The position numbers and the translations under genes are program-made. This document shows, in pieces, positions 24,369 to 31,858 of a DNA stretch of 34,830 nt. Below the pieces are notes generated by a model. The model had not been told where the DNA came from. It worked only from the letters and a program-made list of their open reading frames with translations, and made no database searches. Within the stretch, counting starts at the first letter, position 1; each line of letters begins with the position of its first letter. This DNA is from Candidatus Shapirobacteria bacterium (GTDB taxonomy: Bacteria > Patescibacteriota > Microgenomatia > UBA12405 > UBA6130): NCBI GenBank assembly GCA_027039485.1, contig JALWDZ010000016.1, positions 62,528 through 97,357 on the forward strand, given 5' to 3'.

Positions 24369-24975
24369 ATGGAAACGTATAATTTAGCAGCCATTACCCA
24401 CAAGCTACACGATTCAGGGTTGACCTTATTTACAACTACCACTTTAAAAATTATTTTGGCTGTTAAAAAAGAAAGCTCCTTTTTCAATTTGCTAGCCAGA
24501 CTGGCGCAGGGAAGAGTGTTGGTAAGATTAGAGAGGGGTAAGTATGCCTTGGCAGGAGAAAATATTTCTGATTTTGCTTTGGCAAATTTCTTGTATTCGT
24601 TTTCTTATATTGCTTTAAAATTAGCTCTTAATTTTTACGGCATTCTTTCCCAGTTTCCCTATGAAATAACCAGCGTGACGGCTAAAAAAACTAAAAGGAA
24701 GTTTCTTTTTGGTAAGGCCTTTTCGTATGTTCATGTTAAGGAAACTTTGTTTTGGGGCTATGAAAAAAGAAATGGATTTTTAATTACGGTTCCCGAAAAA
24801 GGCACTTTTAAATCAATTGTATTTGGCAGCTAAAGGCTTAAGGGGTGTTTCGTTAGATGAATATAATTTGTCTTCTCTCAATTTTAAGAAAATGCGGTCT
24901 TATCTTAACAAATATCCTCATTTCTCGCAATTTGATAAAATTATCAGTCGTTTAGGCATTTTTAATAAAAGATGA
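24369..24975 (+). pseudogene. abiEi: AbiEi-like antitoxin, frameshifted near its C-terminus
   Basis: The frame from ATG 24369 encodes an AbiEi/AbiEi_1-type antitoxin: a winged-helix N-terminus (TLFTTTTLKIILAVKK, RLERGKYAL), then FALANFLYSFSYIALKLALNFYG and SYVHVKETLFWGY. It ends early at 24833 after ITVPEKGTFKS. In the next frame the expected family motif continues (PEKALLNQLYLAAKGLRG... to ISRLGIFNKR), ending with a TGA at 24973-24975 that forms an ATGA overlap with the toxin gene. One extra base in the GAAAAAGG run (about 24795-24802) explains everything. As read, the last 59 or so residues are replaced by 12 unrelated ones. It could be a real mutation or a homopolymer sequencing error. The original length would be about 201 residues, normal for the family. 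Confidence 0.8.
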
Positions 24976-25724
24976 TCACCAGGGACCAGGTTGCTTTGTG
25001 GGCACGCAAGCAGGGGGTTGATGAAATAACTGCTTTTAGAGAATACCTGCAGCTTTTATTTCTGAGTAAACTTTATTTTTTACCTAAGAGCGACAAGATT
25101 TTTTTAAAGGGAGGGGCGGCGCTTCATTTGGTTTATCAGGCGCCGCGGTTTTCAGAAGATTTGGACTTTACGGTTGAATTATCCCAGCCAACCTTTTTGT
25201 CCGTAATAAAAAAGGCATTTCAGGAAATTTTTAAAGAAGCAGAGGGTAACGCTAAAGAATATAAGGTGGTAACGGGAAAGAAATTTCTTTTGACATTTTT
25301 GCCTGGTGTTTTGCCTTATAAAGTTTTTATAGATTTAGATTTCTTTTTTGGGGAGCGAGTATTAGAACCCTCTAAGTCAATTCTTAAAACTAATTATCCG
25401 GCGATTTCTGCATCTTATGTGTATCATCTTTCCAAAGATGAAATTATTGCTGAAAAGATAAGAGTAATTTTAACCCGGGAAAAACCCCGTGATATTTTTG
25501 ACTTATGGTTTTTGTTGAAACAAGGAGCTGGGATTGATTGGAATTTAGTGCGGACGAAGATGGTATTTTGTCCTAAAATAGCTTTTAGCCAAACAATTTT
25601 GAAGAAGAGAATTAAAACAATCGGCGCTGGCGCATTAAAGAAAGATGTTAGTCAATTTTTACCACAAAATTATCGTAATTATGTTGCAAAAATTCCTGGA
25701 GAATTAGAGGTTTTGATTAAATGA
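24972..25724 (+). CDS. abiEii: AbiEii-type nucleotidyltransferase toxin
   Basis: 250 residues of the AbiEii (DUF1814) nucleotidyltransferase family. Motifs are all present: FLKGGAALHLVY (about 45-55), the active-site RFSEDLDF (D63, D65), FIDLDFFFGE, and the EKIRVILTREKPRDIFDLWFLL block (about 161-182). Family members act as bacteriostatic toxins that add nucleotides to RNA such as tRNA and are neutralised by AbiEi in phage-defence modules. The start codon overlaps the true antitoxin stop (ATGA). The toxin looks intact while the antitoxin is frameshifted. The 3' end overlaps the YdjM-like gene by ATGA. Confidence 0.86.
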   Translation: MITRDQVALWARKQGVDEITAFREYLQLLFLSKLYFLPKSDKIFLKGGAALHLVYQAPRFSEDLDFTVELSQPTFLSVIKKAFQEIFKEAEGNAKEYKVVTGKKFLLTFLPGVLPYKVFIDLDFFFGERVLEPSKSILKTNYPAISASYVYHLSKDEIIAEKIRVILTREKPRDIFDLWFLLKQGAGIDWNLVRTKMVFCPKIAFSQTILKKRIKTIGAGALKKDVSQFLPQNYRNYVAKIPGELEVLIK

Positions 25725-26164
25725 GAAAAATATTGGTTCGTCTTTTCCAACATTTCCTTTTATCCCTCTTGGTGGGCGCTTTTAGCTGGTGGGTGGCTAA
25801 AAGTTGGTGGTGGGTGGCCGTTGGTATGGCGGTTAATATTTTTATGGATTTAGACCATGTCTTGGAATATGTCGCTTGGGCCCGCCGCTTCCGCCTGGGG
25901 GAATTTTTACTGGGGCGTTATTTCAAGGAAAAAGGATCCATTATGGTTATTTTCCATGGTTGGGAATATGTTATTTTGGCGTTTGTTTTTTGGTGGCTCA
26001 CTGGTTACAATGGCTGGTTAATTCTAGCGGTGGCTATGGGTAGCCACCTGCTTTTTGATCAGCTAAGCTGGGATCTTTATCCGCTGGCTTACTTTATTAT
26101 TTACCGGGCGAAAAATCATTTTGCGATTACCAAAATTTGCCGAGATGTTCACCCTGTTAAATAA
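25721..26164 (+). CDS. YdjM-like membrane metal-dependent hydrolase family protein
   Basis: 147 residues with about four hydrophobic segments. The spaced acidic and histidine residues MDLDHVLEY, FHGWEYVI and GSHLLFDQLSWDLYP resemble the YdjM/LexA-regulated inner-membrane hydrolase family (PF04307-like), in which such residues bind a metal ion. The usual 'HRGxTHS' is replaced by FHGWEYV, so the assignment is by layout more than by exact motif. It is translationally coupled (ATGA) to the AbiEii toxin, which is unusual company. Either shared transcription by chance or an accessory role is possible. Confidence 0.55.
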   Translation: MRKILVRLFQHFLLSLLVGAFSWWVAKSWWWVAVGMAVNIFMDLDHVLEYVAWARRFRLGEFLLGRYFKEKGSIMVIFHGWEYVILAFVFWWLTGYNGWLILAVAMGSHLLFDQLSWDLYPLAYFIIYRAKNHFAITKICRDVHPVK

Positions 26165-26179
26165 TTTTAAATTTTGCTT

Positions 26180-26440
26180 ATGTACTATGTTTATGTTCTA
26201 TTAAGTTTAAAAGATAAGAAAAAATACGTGGGCTATACTAAAAATTTAAAATTAAGATTCAAGCAGCATCAAAAAGGGCTGGTGAGATCTACTCGAAACA
26301 GGAGACCGCTAAAACTGATTTACTACGAAGCATGTCTTCATCAACAAGATGCAACACACCGCGAAAAGTATTTAAAGACTTTTTACGGTAAGATGTTTAT
26401 TAAAAGAAGATTAGCGAGATGGTTTTTAGAAAATGAATAA
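26180..26440 (+). CDS. GIY-YIG domain nuclease-like protein
   Basis: An 86-residue stand-alone GIY-YIG domain. The real start is ATG 26180 (MYYVYVLLS); the TTG at 26174 in the ORF track adds two residues. It shows YYVYVL and KKYVGYTKNLKLRFKQH, the GIY-YIG core with its catalytic arginine region, then PLKLIYYEACLHQQDATHREKYLK with the catalytic glutamate. It belongs to the small YhbQ/UvrC-N-like group, very common in CPR genomes, with nuclease activity on DNA presumed but rarely tested. It stands between the AbiE pair and the next GT2 gene, and no operon overlap is seen. Confidence 0.85.
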   Translation: MYYVYVLLSLKDKKKYVGYTKNLKLRFKQHQKGLVRSTRNRRPLKLIYYEACLHQQDATHREKYLKTFYGKMFIKRRLARWFLENE

Positions 26441-26476
26441 ATCACAGCTGCTTGAATCTTATTTAACAGGGTAAAG

Positions 26477-27559
26477 ATGAAAATAACGTCAAGAATCCCG
26501 CTGGTATCGGTAATAGTGACCACTAAAAACGAAGAAAAGAATATTGGCAACTGCCTGGAAAGCATTAAGCGCCAAACTTATCCGCAGGAAAGAATAGAAA
26601 TTATTGTTGTTGATAATAATTCGACCGACAAAACTAAAGAAATTGCCCGCCGGTATACCCGGAAGGTTTATAACCGGGGGCCGGAGCGCTCGGCACAGAG
26701 GAATTACGGAATGATTGAGAAGGCAAAAGGGAAATATGTGATGTATCTTGATGCGGACATGATTCTTGCCAAAACGGTGATTGAGAGAGCGGTGAAAAAA
26801 TTAGAAATAGATAGAAATATACTCGCTTTGCTCGTGAAACATGTCCCGATTGCATCGGGACGAAATATGTCCCGCAAGCGGGACGAAATAAAGGGAAATA
26901 AAATAGTTGCTCTATATATTCCTGAGGTAGTACTGGGTAACTCCTTTTGGAGCCGGGTGCGGCGGTTTGAGAGAAGTTTTTATGACGGAACAGTGATTGA
27001 TTGTGCCCGAATAATGCGAAAAGATGTCTTTGAAAAGGTGGGTGGTTTTGACGCCTCACTTACTGGCCCAGAAGATTGGGATTTAGATAAAAAATTAAGA
27101 AAGATGGGAAAAGTGGAGCTGGTGGGGAGGTATGATTTTGAAGAAATAAATAAAAAAATAGAAAAAATAGAAATAACTAGAAATATGGTCGCCAAAGGTG
27201 ACCGAAATATGCCCTTCGGGCGAAATAAACTCGCTGGCGCGAGCGAAATTGAGAAATTGGTAAATTTGACCGATGAGGCGGTGATTTTCCACAATGAGGC
27301 AGAATTTAATTTACAGGAATATTTGCAAAAGAAAGCTTATTACGGCCAAAGCTTTGCGAAATATATTAAGAAATGGGGCAAAGATGACCCTGATATCAAA
27401 AAACAATTGGGTTTTTGGTACCGCTACTTCGGTGTGTTCACTGAAAAAGGAAAGTGGAAGAGACTAATTCGCCATCCAATTTTGGCAATAGGTATGTTCT
27501 TTTTGCGCTTCTTAGTCGGATGGCAATATTTAAAGGGAAAGGTGCATAGTAAAAGTTAG
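26477..27559 (+). CDS. GT2 family glycosyltransferase carrying two hairpin-array insertions
   Basis: 360 residues. The GT2 core is clear: VSVIVTTKNEEKNIGNCLESI, IEIIVVDNNSTDKT (about 41-53), ERSAQRNYG, YVMYLDADMIL (about 88-97), GTVIDCARIMRKDVFEKVGGFD (about 171-192) and GPEDWDLDKKL. Two stretches do not belong to the family pattern. Residues about 113-143 (including GRNMSRKRDEIKGNK) lie before VALYIPEVV. Residues about 217-263 (including GDRNMPFGRNKLAGAS) lie before NLTDEAVIFHNEAEF. Both are encoded by tandem GC-rich hairpins with constant linkers and preserve the frame. A basic C-terminal region (FRYFGVFTEKGKWKRLI-like) and a hydrophobic segment suggest membrane association. The inserted regions are probably surface loops. 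Activity is likely but unproven. Confidence 0.85.
   Translation: MKITSRIPLVSVIVTTKNEEKNIGNCLESIKRQTYPQERIEIIVVDNNSTDKTKEIARRYTRKVYNRGPERSAQRNYGMIEKAKGKYVMYLDADMILAKTVIERAVKKLEIDRNILALLVKHVPIASGRNMSRKRDEIKGNKIVALYIPEVVLGNSFWSRVRRFERSFYDGTVIDCARIMRKDVFEKVGGFDASLTGPEDWDLDKKLRKMGKVELVGRYDFEEINKKIEKIEITRNMVAKGDRNMPFGRNKLAGASEIEKLVNLTDEAVIFHNEAEFNLQEYLQKKAYYGQSFAKYIKKWGKDDPDIKKQLGFWYRYFGVFTEKGKWKRLIRHPILAIGMFFLRFLVGWQYLKGKVHSKS
26811..26897. repeat. Hairpin array A inside the GT2 gene
   Basis: The pattern is GAAATAT, then a decayed CTCGCTTTGCTCG unit, then GAAACAT, then the perfect 8-bp stem GTCCCGAT-TGC-ATCGGGAC (26843-26861). It continues with GAAATAT, then the perfect 7-bp stem GTCCCGC-AA-GCGGGAC (26869-26884), then GAAATAAA. 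Stem sequences differ; the linkers are nearly identical. The reading frame is kept through all units. Confidence 0.85.
27175..27250. repeat. Hairpin array B inside the same GT2 gene
   Basis: Three stems follow each other. They are GGTCGCC-AAA-GGTGACC (27187-27203, one G-T pair), GCCC-TTC-GGGC (27211-27221) and CTCGC-TGGC-GCGAG (27230-27243). The linkers GAAATATG, CGAAATATG, CGAAATAAA and CGAAATT match array A. The frame is maintained. Confidence 0.85.
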
Positions 27560-27615
27560 AATATCGCTAGCAATGGCTGAGATATAAATGATAAACTAAA
27601 ATTCAAGAAGAAATT

Positions 27616-28653
27616 ATGAAAACAGACAAAACAAGAAGTTTAAAGTTTAGTATTTGCATGCCGGTTTATAATGGAGCGGAGGTGGTGGGCGATACTCTTC
27701 GCAGCATTCTTGCCCAGGGATTTACAAACTATGAAATTTTGATTAGTGATGATGCCTCTACGGATAATACAGTTAAAATTATTAAACAGTTCCAGAAAAG
27801 AAACGGGCGAATTAAACTTTATAGAAATAAGAAAAATGTGGGGTATTCTAAAAATTTAGAAAGCTTAAGAAAAAAAGCAACAGGCGACGTTATTTATCTA
27901 ATGGGACAGGACGATATTCTAGCCGAGGATGCACTATTAAAGACCAATGATGCATTTATGCTGTCTGACAATATTGGTGCCGTAACCAGGCCTTATTTTT
28001 GGTTTTACAGCGATATAAAAAAGCCGGTGAGAGCTAAAAAGAGAATTAGCAGCAAGAAGAATATTGTTCTCACAATAGATTCGCCTCTAAACCAAGTAAT
28101 AACAATGTTTAGCACCCTTGATCAGCTTTCAGGTTTAGCATATAGGAGGAAATATATGGATTTGCCTTTTCACGAAGATATTTTCCCTTGCCATGTTTAT
28201 CCTTTTGCCTCTATTTTTAAGAAGCATTCTGTGGTTTTTTTGAAGGATTATTTAGTTGCTGTACGGATTACTAGTAGTCAGGCAAGAAAAGTTTCTTGGA
28301 TTTATGATAAGTCACCAATTCAAAGTTGGGTGGATATGTTTAATTCGGTTTACAAAGAAAAGGAATATAAGAAATTTAGAAAAGAAATGATAAAAAAATT
28401 TGTAGCTACTAATTATGTGGGGCTTTTTCAAATCAAAAATTATTCTCGACATAATTATCGCTATACCCTGAGGGAGATTTTTTATCTAATTAAATATAGG
28501 TGGGAAAATATTTTTAATCCTCTCTTTTGGCTGATTTCTATATTTGTCTTGGCGGTACCGCCTTTCGTTTTGATACCATTAATTGATTGGTATAAGAATA
28601 AAGTTTACTCTCGTACCATTGAAAATATTAAGTTTAATTACAAGCTGGCATGA
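27616..28653 (+). CDS. GT2 family glycosyltransferase
   Basis: 345 residues. The GT2 signature is complete: FSICMPVYNGAEVVGDTLRSIL, YEILISDDASTDNTVKII, NKKNVGYSKNLESL and VIYLMGQDDILAEDALL. A hydrophobic C-terminal stretch (NPLFWLISIFVLAVPPFVLIPLIDWY) would anchor the protein in the membrane. The start follows a purine-rich AAGAAGAAA that could act as a weak ribosome-binding site. The end overlaps the methyltransferase start by ATGA (28650-28653), opening a tight AT-rich operon of GT2, methyltransferase, glf and GT2. The transferred sugar is unknown; galactofuranose is possible given glf nearby. Confidence 0.86.
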   Translation: MKTDKTRSLKFSICMPVYNGAEVVGDTLRSILAQGFTNYEILISDDASTDNTVKIIKQFQKRNGRIKLYRNKKNVGYSKNLESLRKKATGDVIYLMGQDDILAEDALLKTNDAFMLSDNIGAVTRPYFWFYSDIKKPVRAKKRISSKKNIVLTIDSPLNQVITMFSTLDQLSGLAYRRKYMDLPFHEDIFPCHVYPFASIFKKHSVVFLKDYLVAVRITSSQARKVSWIYDKSPIQSWVDMFNSVYKEKEYKKFRKEMIKKFVATNYVGLFQIKNYSRHNYRYTLREIFYLIKYRWENIFNPLFWLISIFVLAVPPFVLIPLIDWYKNKVYSRTIENIKFNYKLA

Positions 28654-29339
28654 GCGTGGCCAATAAAATAATTAACAAATTCCATAGCTCGAAATTTTTA
28701 GGAAAAATTTTCCATACCTTAGATTATTGTTTGCAAAGGGAATTGAAGGACTGTGAAACTGTTTTGGATTTAGGTTGTGGGCCTTCCTCGCCACTGCAGC
28801 ATTGTTCGTGGATAAAGTATTCGGTGGGGGTAGAAATTTTTAAGCCGTATTTGGAGCAATCTAAAAAAGCAAGAATTCATAGTGAATATTTGAATAAAAA
28901 CATAGAGGATCTAAACTTCAAAGACAACTCTTTTGATGCAGTGATAATGATTGATGTGCTAGAGCATCTCGATAAAAAAACTGGGTTGGAGATTTTGAAG
29001 AAAGCGGAAAGATGGGCAAAAAGGAAAGTGATAATCAATACGCCCAATGGTTTTATTGGCCAGCCGGCTATAGATAAAAACCCGTATCAAAAACACCGGT
29101 CTGGATGGACCCATCAAGAAATGATGAGGCTCGGTTTTAAATGCCATGGATTGGCGGGGCTGAAATTTTTAAGAAAAGATAAGGAAGAGGGGGCGGATAT
29201 GGGAGACAACTTAACAGTTTCAATTAGATTTAAGCCGAGGTTTTTTTGGTTTATTATTGCTACTTTCAGCCAAATTTTTACTTATTACTTCCCAAGGTTA
29301 GCTTTTGAGTTATTTTGTAAAAAAAGTAACCAAAGATGA
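28650..29339 (+). CDS. Class I SAM-dependent methyltransferase
   Basis: 229 residues with a canonical Rossmann methyltransferase core: CETVLDLGCGPSSPL (motif I), a VGVEIFKPYLEQSKKA acidic loop, DAVIMIDVLEHLDKKTGLEIL (motif IV region) and RKVIINTPNGF. A C-terminal hydrophobic segment (FFWFIIATFSQIFTYYF) suggests membrane attachment. In glycan clusters such enzymes often O-methylate a sugar or cap a chain end; here the substrate is inferred only from context. It is coupled at both ends by ATGA overlaps to the GT2 upstream and glf downstream. Confidence 0.83.
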   Translation: MSVANKIINKFHSSKFLGKIFHTLDYCLQRELKDCETVLDLGCGPSSPLQHCSWIKYSVGVEIFKPYLEQSKKARIHSEYLNKNIEDLNFKDNSFDAVIMIDVLEHLDKKTGLEILKKAERWAKRKVIINTPNGFIGQPAIDKNPYQKHRSGWTHQEMMRLGFKCHGLAGLKFLRKDKEEGADMGDNLTVSIRFKPRFFWFIIATFSQIFTYYFPRLAFELFCKKSNQR

Positions 29340-30442
29340 AGTACGACATCATAATTGTTGGCGCAGGGATATCCGGTGCAACTTTGGCGGAGAGGTATGC
29401 CAGAGTATTAAATCGAAAGGTTTTGGTAGTAGAAAAACGTGACCACATAGGAGGCAATTGCTATGATTATTACGATAAAGCTGGTTTGCTTGTTCCCAAA
29501 TACGGTCCTCATTTTTTTCATACTAATGATAAGACTGTTTGGAATTATGTTAGTAAATTCACAGAGTGGATACCATACCAACATAGAGTATTGAGTTTTG
29601 TCGACGGATTGTTAGTACCTATCCCTGTCAACATAAATACTGTAAATATTTTATTTGGTACTAATATTAAAAATGCGCAAGAAATGAAAAAGTGGCTCAA
29701 GGAAAATACCGAAAAAATCAAAGAACCGAAGAATAGTGAAGAGGTAGCATTAACGCGGGTAGGAAAAATTCTTTATGAAAAAATGTTCAAAAATTATACA
29801 AAAAAACAATGGGATATGTGGCCAGAAGATTTGGATGCATCGGTGATGAGCAGAATTCCTGTGAGGATGAATTTTGATGATAGGTATTTTACTGATACCT
29901 ACCAGGCAATGCCCAAGAGTGGGTATACTAAAATTTTTGAAAATATGCTTAACCATAAAAATATAAAGGTGTTATTAAATACTGATTTTTTTAAGATAGC
30001 CAATAAAATAAAAACATATAAGAAACTTTTTTATACTGGGCCAATAGATAAATTCTTCAATTATAAATATGGCAAGCTACAATATAGATCTCTAAAATTT
30101 AAAACTCAAACATTGAGAATGAAATTTTTTCAATCAAGGGCACAAATTAATTATCCCAATGAATATGATTTTACTAGAATTACGGAACCAAAGCATGCAA
30201 CTGGACAACAGAGCGACTGGACAACAATAATAAAAGAATCCCCAACATGGGATGGCGAGCCATATTATCCCGTTCCGTCAAGGCAGAACAAAATAATTTA
30301 TAAAAAATATGAAATTGATGCTTTCAAATTAAATGATAAGAACATATTTTTTATAGGAAGACTGGCAAATTATAAATATATAAATATGGACCAAGCATTT
30401 CGAAACGCGCTAGATTTGTTTAACAATTTAGCGAAGGACTAA
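29336..30442 (+). CDS. glf: UDP-galactopyranose mutase
   Basis: 368 residues, a normal length for the family. Glf is a flavoenzyme that interconverts UDP-galactopyranose and UDP-galactofuranose in the cytoplasm, supplying galactofuranose for surface glycans. Seen here: the FAD-binding IIIVGAGISGATLAERYA, VVEKRDHIGGNCYDYYD, KYGPHFFHTND, the substrate-side YTKKQWDMWPEDLDASVMSR and RIPVRMNFDDRYF. Further on are INYPNEYDFTRITEPKH and the final GRLANYKYINMDQAFRNAL, which contacts the flavin. All key blocks are intact. It lies between a methyltransferase and a GT2, so a galactofuranosyl transferase is probably among the neighbouring GT2 genes. Confidence 0.95.
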   Translation: MKYDIIIVGAGISGATLAERYARVLNRKVLVVEKRDHIGGNCYDYYDKAGLLVPKYGPHFFHTNDKTVWNYVSKFTEWIPYQHRVLSFVDGLLVPIPVNINTVNILFGTNIKNAQEMKKWLKENTEKIKEPKNSEEVALTRVGKILYEKMFKNYTKKQWDMWPEDLDASVMSRIPVRMNFDDRYFTDTYQAMPKSGYTKIFENMLNHKNIKVLLNTDFFKIANKIKTYKKLFYTGPIDKFFNYKYGKLQYRSLKFKTQTLRMKFFQSRAQINYPNEYDFTRITEPKHATGQQSDWTTIIKESPTWDGEPYYPVPSRQNKIIYKKYEIDAFKLNDKNIFFIGRLANYKYINMDQAFRNALDLFNNLAKD

Positions 30443-30449
30443 AGATCTA

Positions 30450-31514
30450 ATGAAACAAAAGACTTATTTGTATCATATAAAAAAGCATCGTTTAAAGAAA
30501 ACCGCTAATATTCAAGTCAATATCCCCACATATAATTCTTATGAAACTACAAGAAGAACAATCAAAATTCTACTCAAACAACAAGGTATCCGTTTTGATA
30601 TTCTCGTAATTGATGGTGGAACAAGCGACTATGAAAAATTATCTAAAAATTTTCCTCAAATAAACTATGTTTTACTCGATGATAATTATGGGAGTGCAGG
30701 CGCTCAAAGGATTGGTGGGGAGCTGGCTCTTAAATATGGTTATGAATATGTGATTTTTACCGATAATGATGCAATATTATTAGATAAATACGGTCTCTTA
30801 AAAATGAAAAATAAATTAGATTCTGACCCCAAAATAGTGGCTATCGTTCCACAACATACGGAGTCCTTTAACAATTGTACCCAAGAAGGTTTTTTTATTG
30901 ATAGTTGGAGTTTTCATTATTTATTTGTTAAGACAAAAGTGTTTAAAAAGATTAATTTTCATAATTTTTATTTGTTTCTATATAGCGACGATTTATCTTT
31001 AACCTTGAAATTGAGCAGCGTCCATAAAATTCTAGTTTGTAATAGTGTGAAATACTATCATTATGGTTTTAATCCTAAGTCATTACAGAACTTTTACAAT
31101 TTTTTTTATTTGAGAGGCTTATTAACAATAATATTTAAGGAAGATAATATATTATTTAATACCAGATTAAAATTAATAATTCAATTCTTATATAAAATTG
31201 CGCAGATGACATTCCATGGTTTAATGCTTTTGGACTTATCTTATGCCAAAACCATTCTTCTCTCTTTTATTGCATTTCTAAAGTTAAAGAAAGACTTTAG
31301 AAATAAAATTCCGCAAAATAAATATATTTTAAGCGAAGTCGATCGCTCTAATATTAAAAGCGATGATCTAAAGAGATATGTGAATATATCATCCAGCCGT
31401 TTAAATTTACTATTTCCACCTAAAAAGTGCTTTATTCATTCTAATTATTTAAATAAAGACATTTATTTTAAAAGAGTTAAAAATTTCAAGGCAGATGTCA
31501 AACTGTTTAATTAG
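30450..31514 (+). CDS. Divergent GT2-like glycosyltransferase
   Basis: 354 residues. The N-terminal half is GT2: NIQVNIPTYNSYETTRRTIKIL, FDILVIDGGTSDYEKL (about 50-65), YGSAGAQRIGGELAL and YVIFTDNDAILLDKYGLL (metal-binding DND). A later FLYSDDLSLTLKL may hold the catalytic acid. Beyond it the protein has hydrophobic and basic helices without clear family match. The DGG replaces the more common DDGS or DNNS. It follows glf after 7 bases and is strongly AT-rich, like the rest of this end of the window. It is a candidate galactofuranosyl transferase by position only. Confidence 0.78.
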   Translation: MKQKTYLYHIKKHRLKKTANIQVNIPTYNSYETTRRTIKILLKQQGIRFDILVIDGGTSDYEKLSKNFPQINYVLLDDNYGSAGAQRIGGELALKYGYEYVIFTDNDAILLDKYGLLKMKNKLDSDPKIVAIVPQHTESFNNCTQEGFFIDSWSFHYLFVKTKVFKKINFHNFYLFLYSDDLSLTLKLSSVHKILVCNSVKYYHYGFNPKSLQNFYNFFYLRGLLTIIFKEDNILFNTRLKLIIQFLYKIAQMTFHGLMLLDLSYAKTILLSFIAFLKLKKDFRNKIPQNKYILSEVDRSNIKSDDLKRYVNISSSRLNLLFPPKKCFIHSNYLNKDIYFKRVKNFKADVKLFN

Positions 31515-31858
31515 TCAGAATAGAATATGAAAAGCCAAAAGCTAATAAAAAATTTTATTGCTATTGATACTGCCAAATTAAATACGTGCTGGTTTTCTAA
31601 AGGTTTGAGTGGGCGCCCAAATATATAATGTTCTTTTACAAAAAAGCCTTTTTCCTCAACAGAAGAAGTGGCGTTTATGAAAAGAATAAGAATCTACTAG
31701 CAGCTACAAGCTGCCTATGCAAAAATAAATAAAAAACAATAATAGACATGAAGCAATAAATCTAGAAAAGGAAGATGGGTTAGAAATTCTTTTCTTAAAA
31801 GATATTTAAAAATTGGGTATTAATTTCTAAAAATTTATTTGTTTGGAAGCATTAAAAG
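31515..31858. other. 344-base gap without a recognised gene
   Basis: AT-rich DNA with no convincing reading frame. A short ATG-initiated frame (MKSQKLIKNFIAIDTAKL...) ends after about 33 codons and matches nothing I know. There is a perfect small hairpin GCAGCT-ACA-AGCTGC (31701-31715) and an AAAAAGCCTTTTT-type symmetric run. It could be a decayed gene between two glycosyltransferases. No promoter for the gene at 31859 stands out. Confidence 0.4.

Noticed and set aside
24795-24802. Programmed +1 frameshift in the AbiEi antitoxin
   Set aside because: The run GAAAAAGG is not a recognised +1 slippery site and AbiEi genes are not known to use recoding. A one-base indel is more likely, though not excluded by sequence alone.
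31515-31858. Remnant of a transposase or glycosyltransferase gene
   Set aside because: Reading all frames gives only short fragments with no motif I can assign; left as an unexplained gap.
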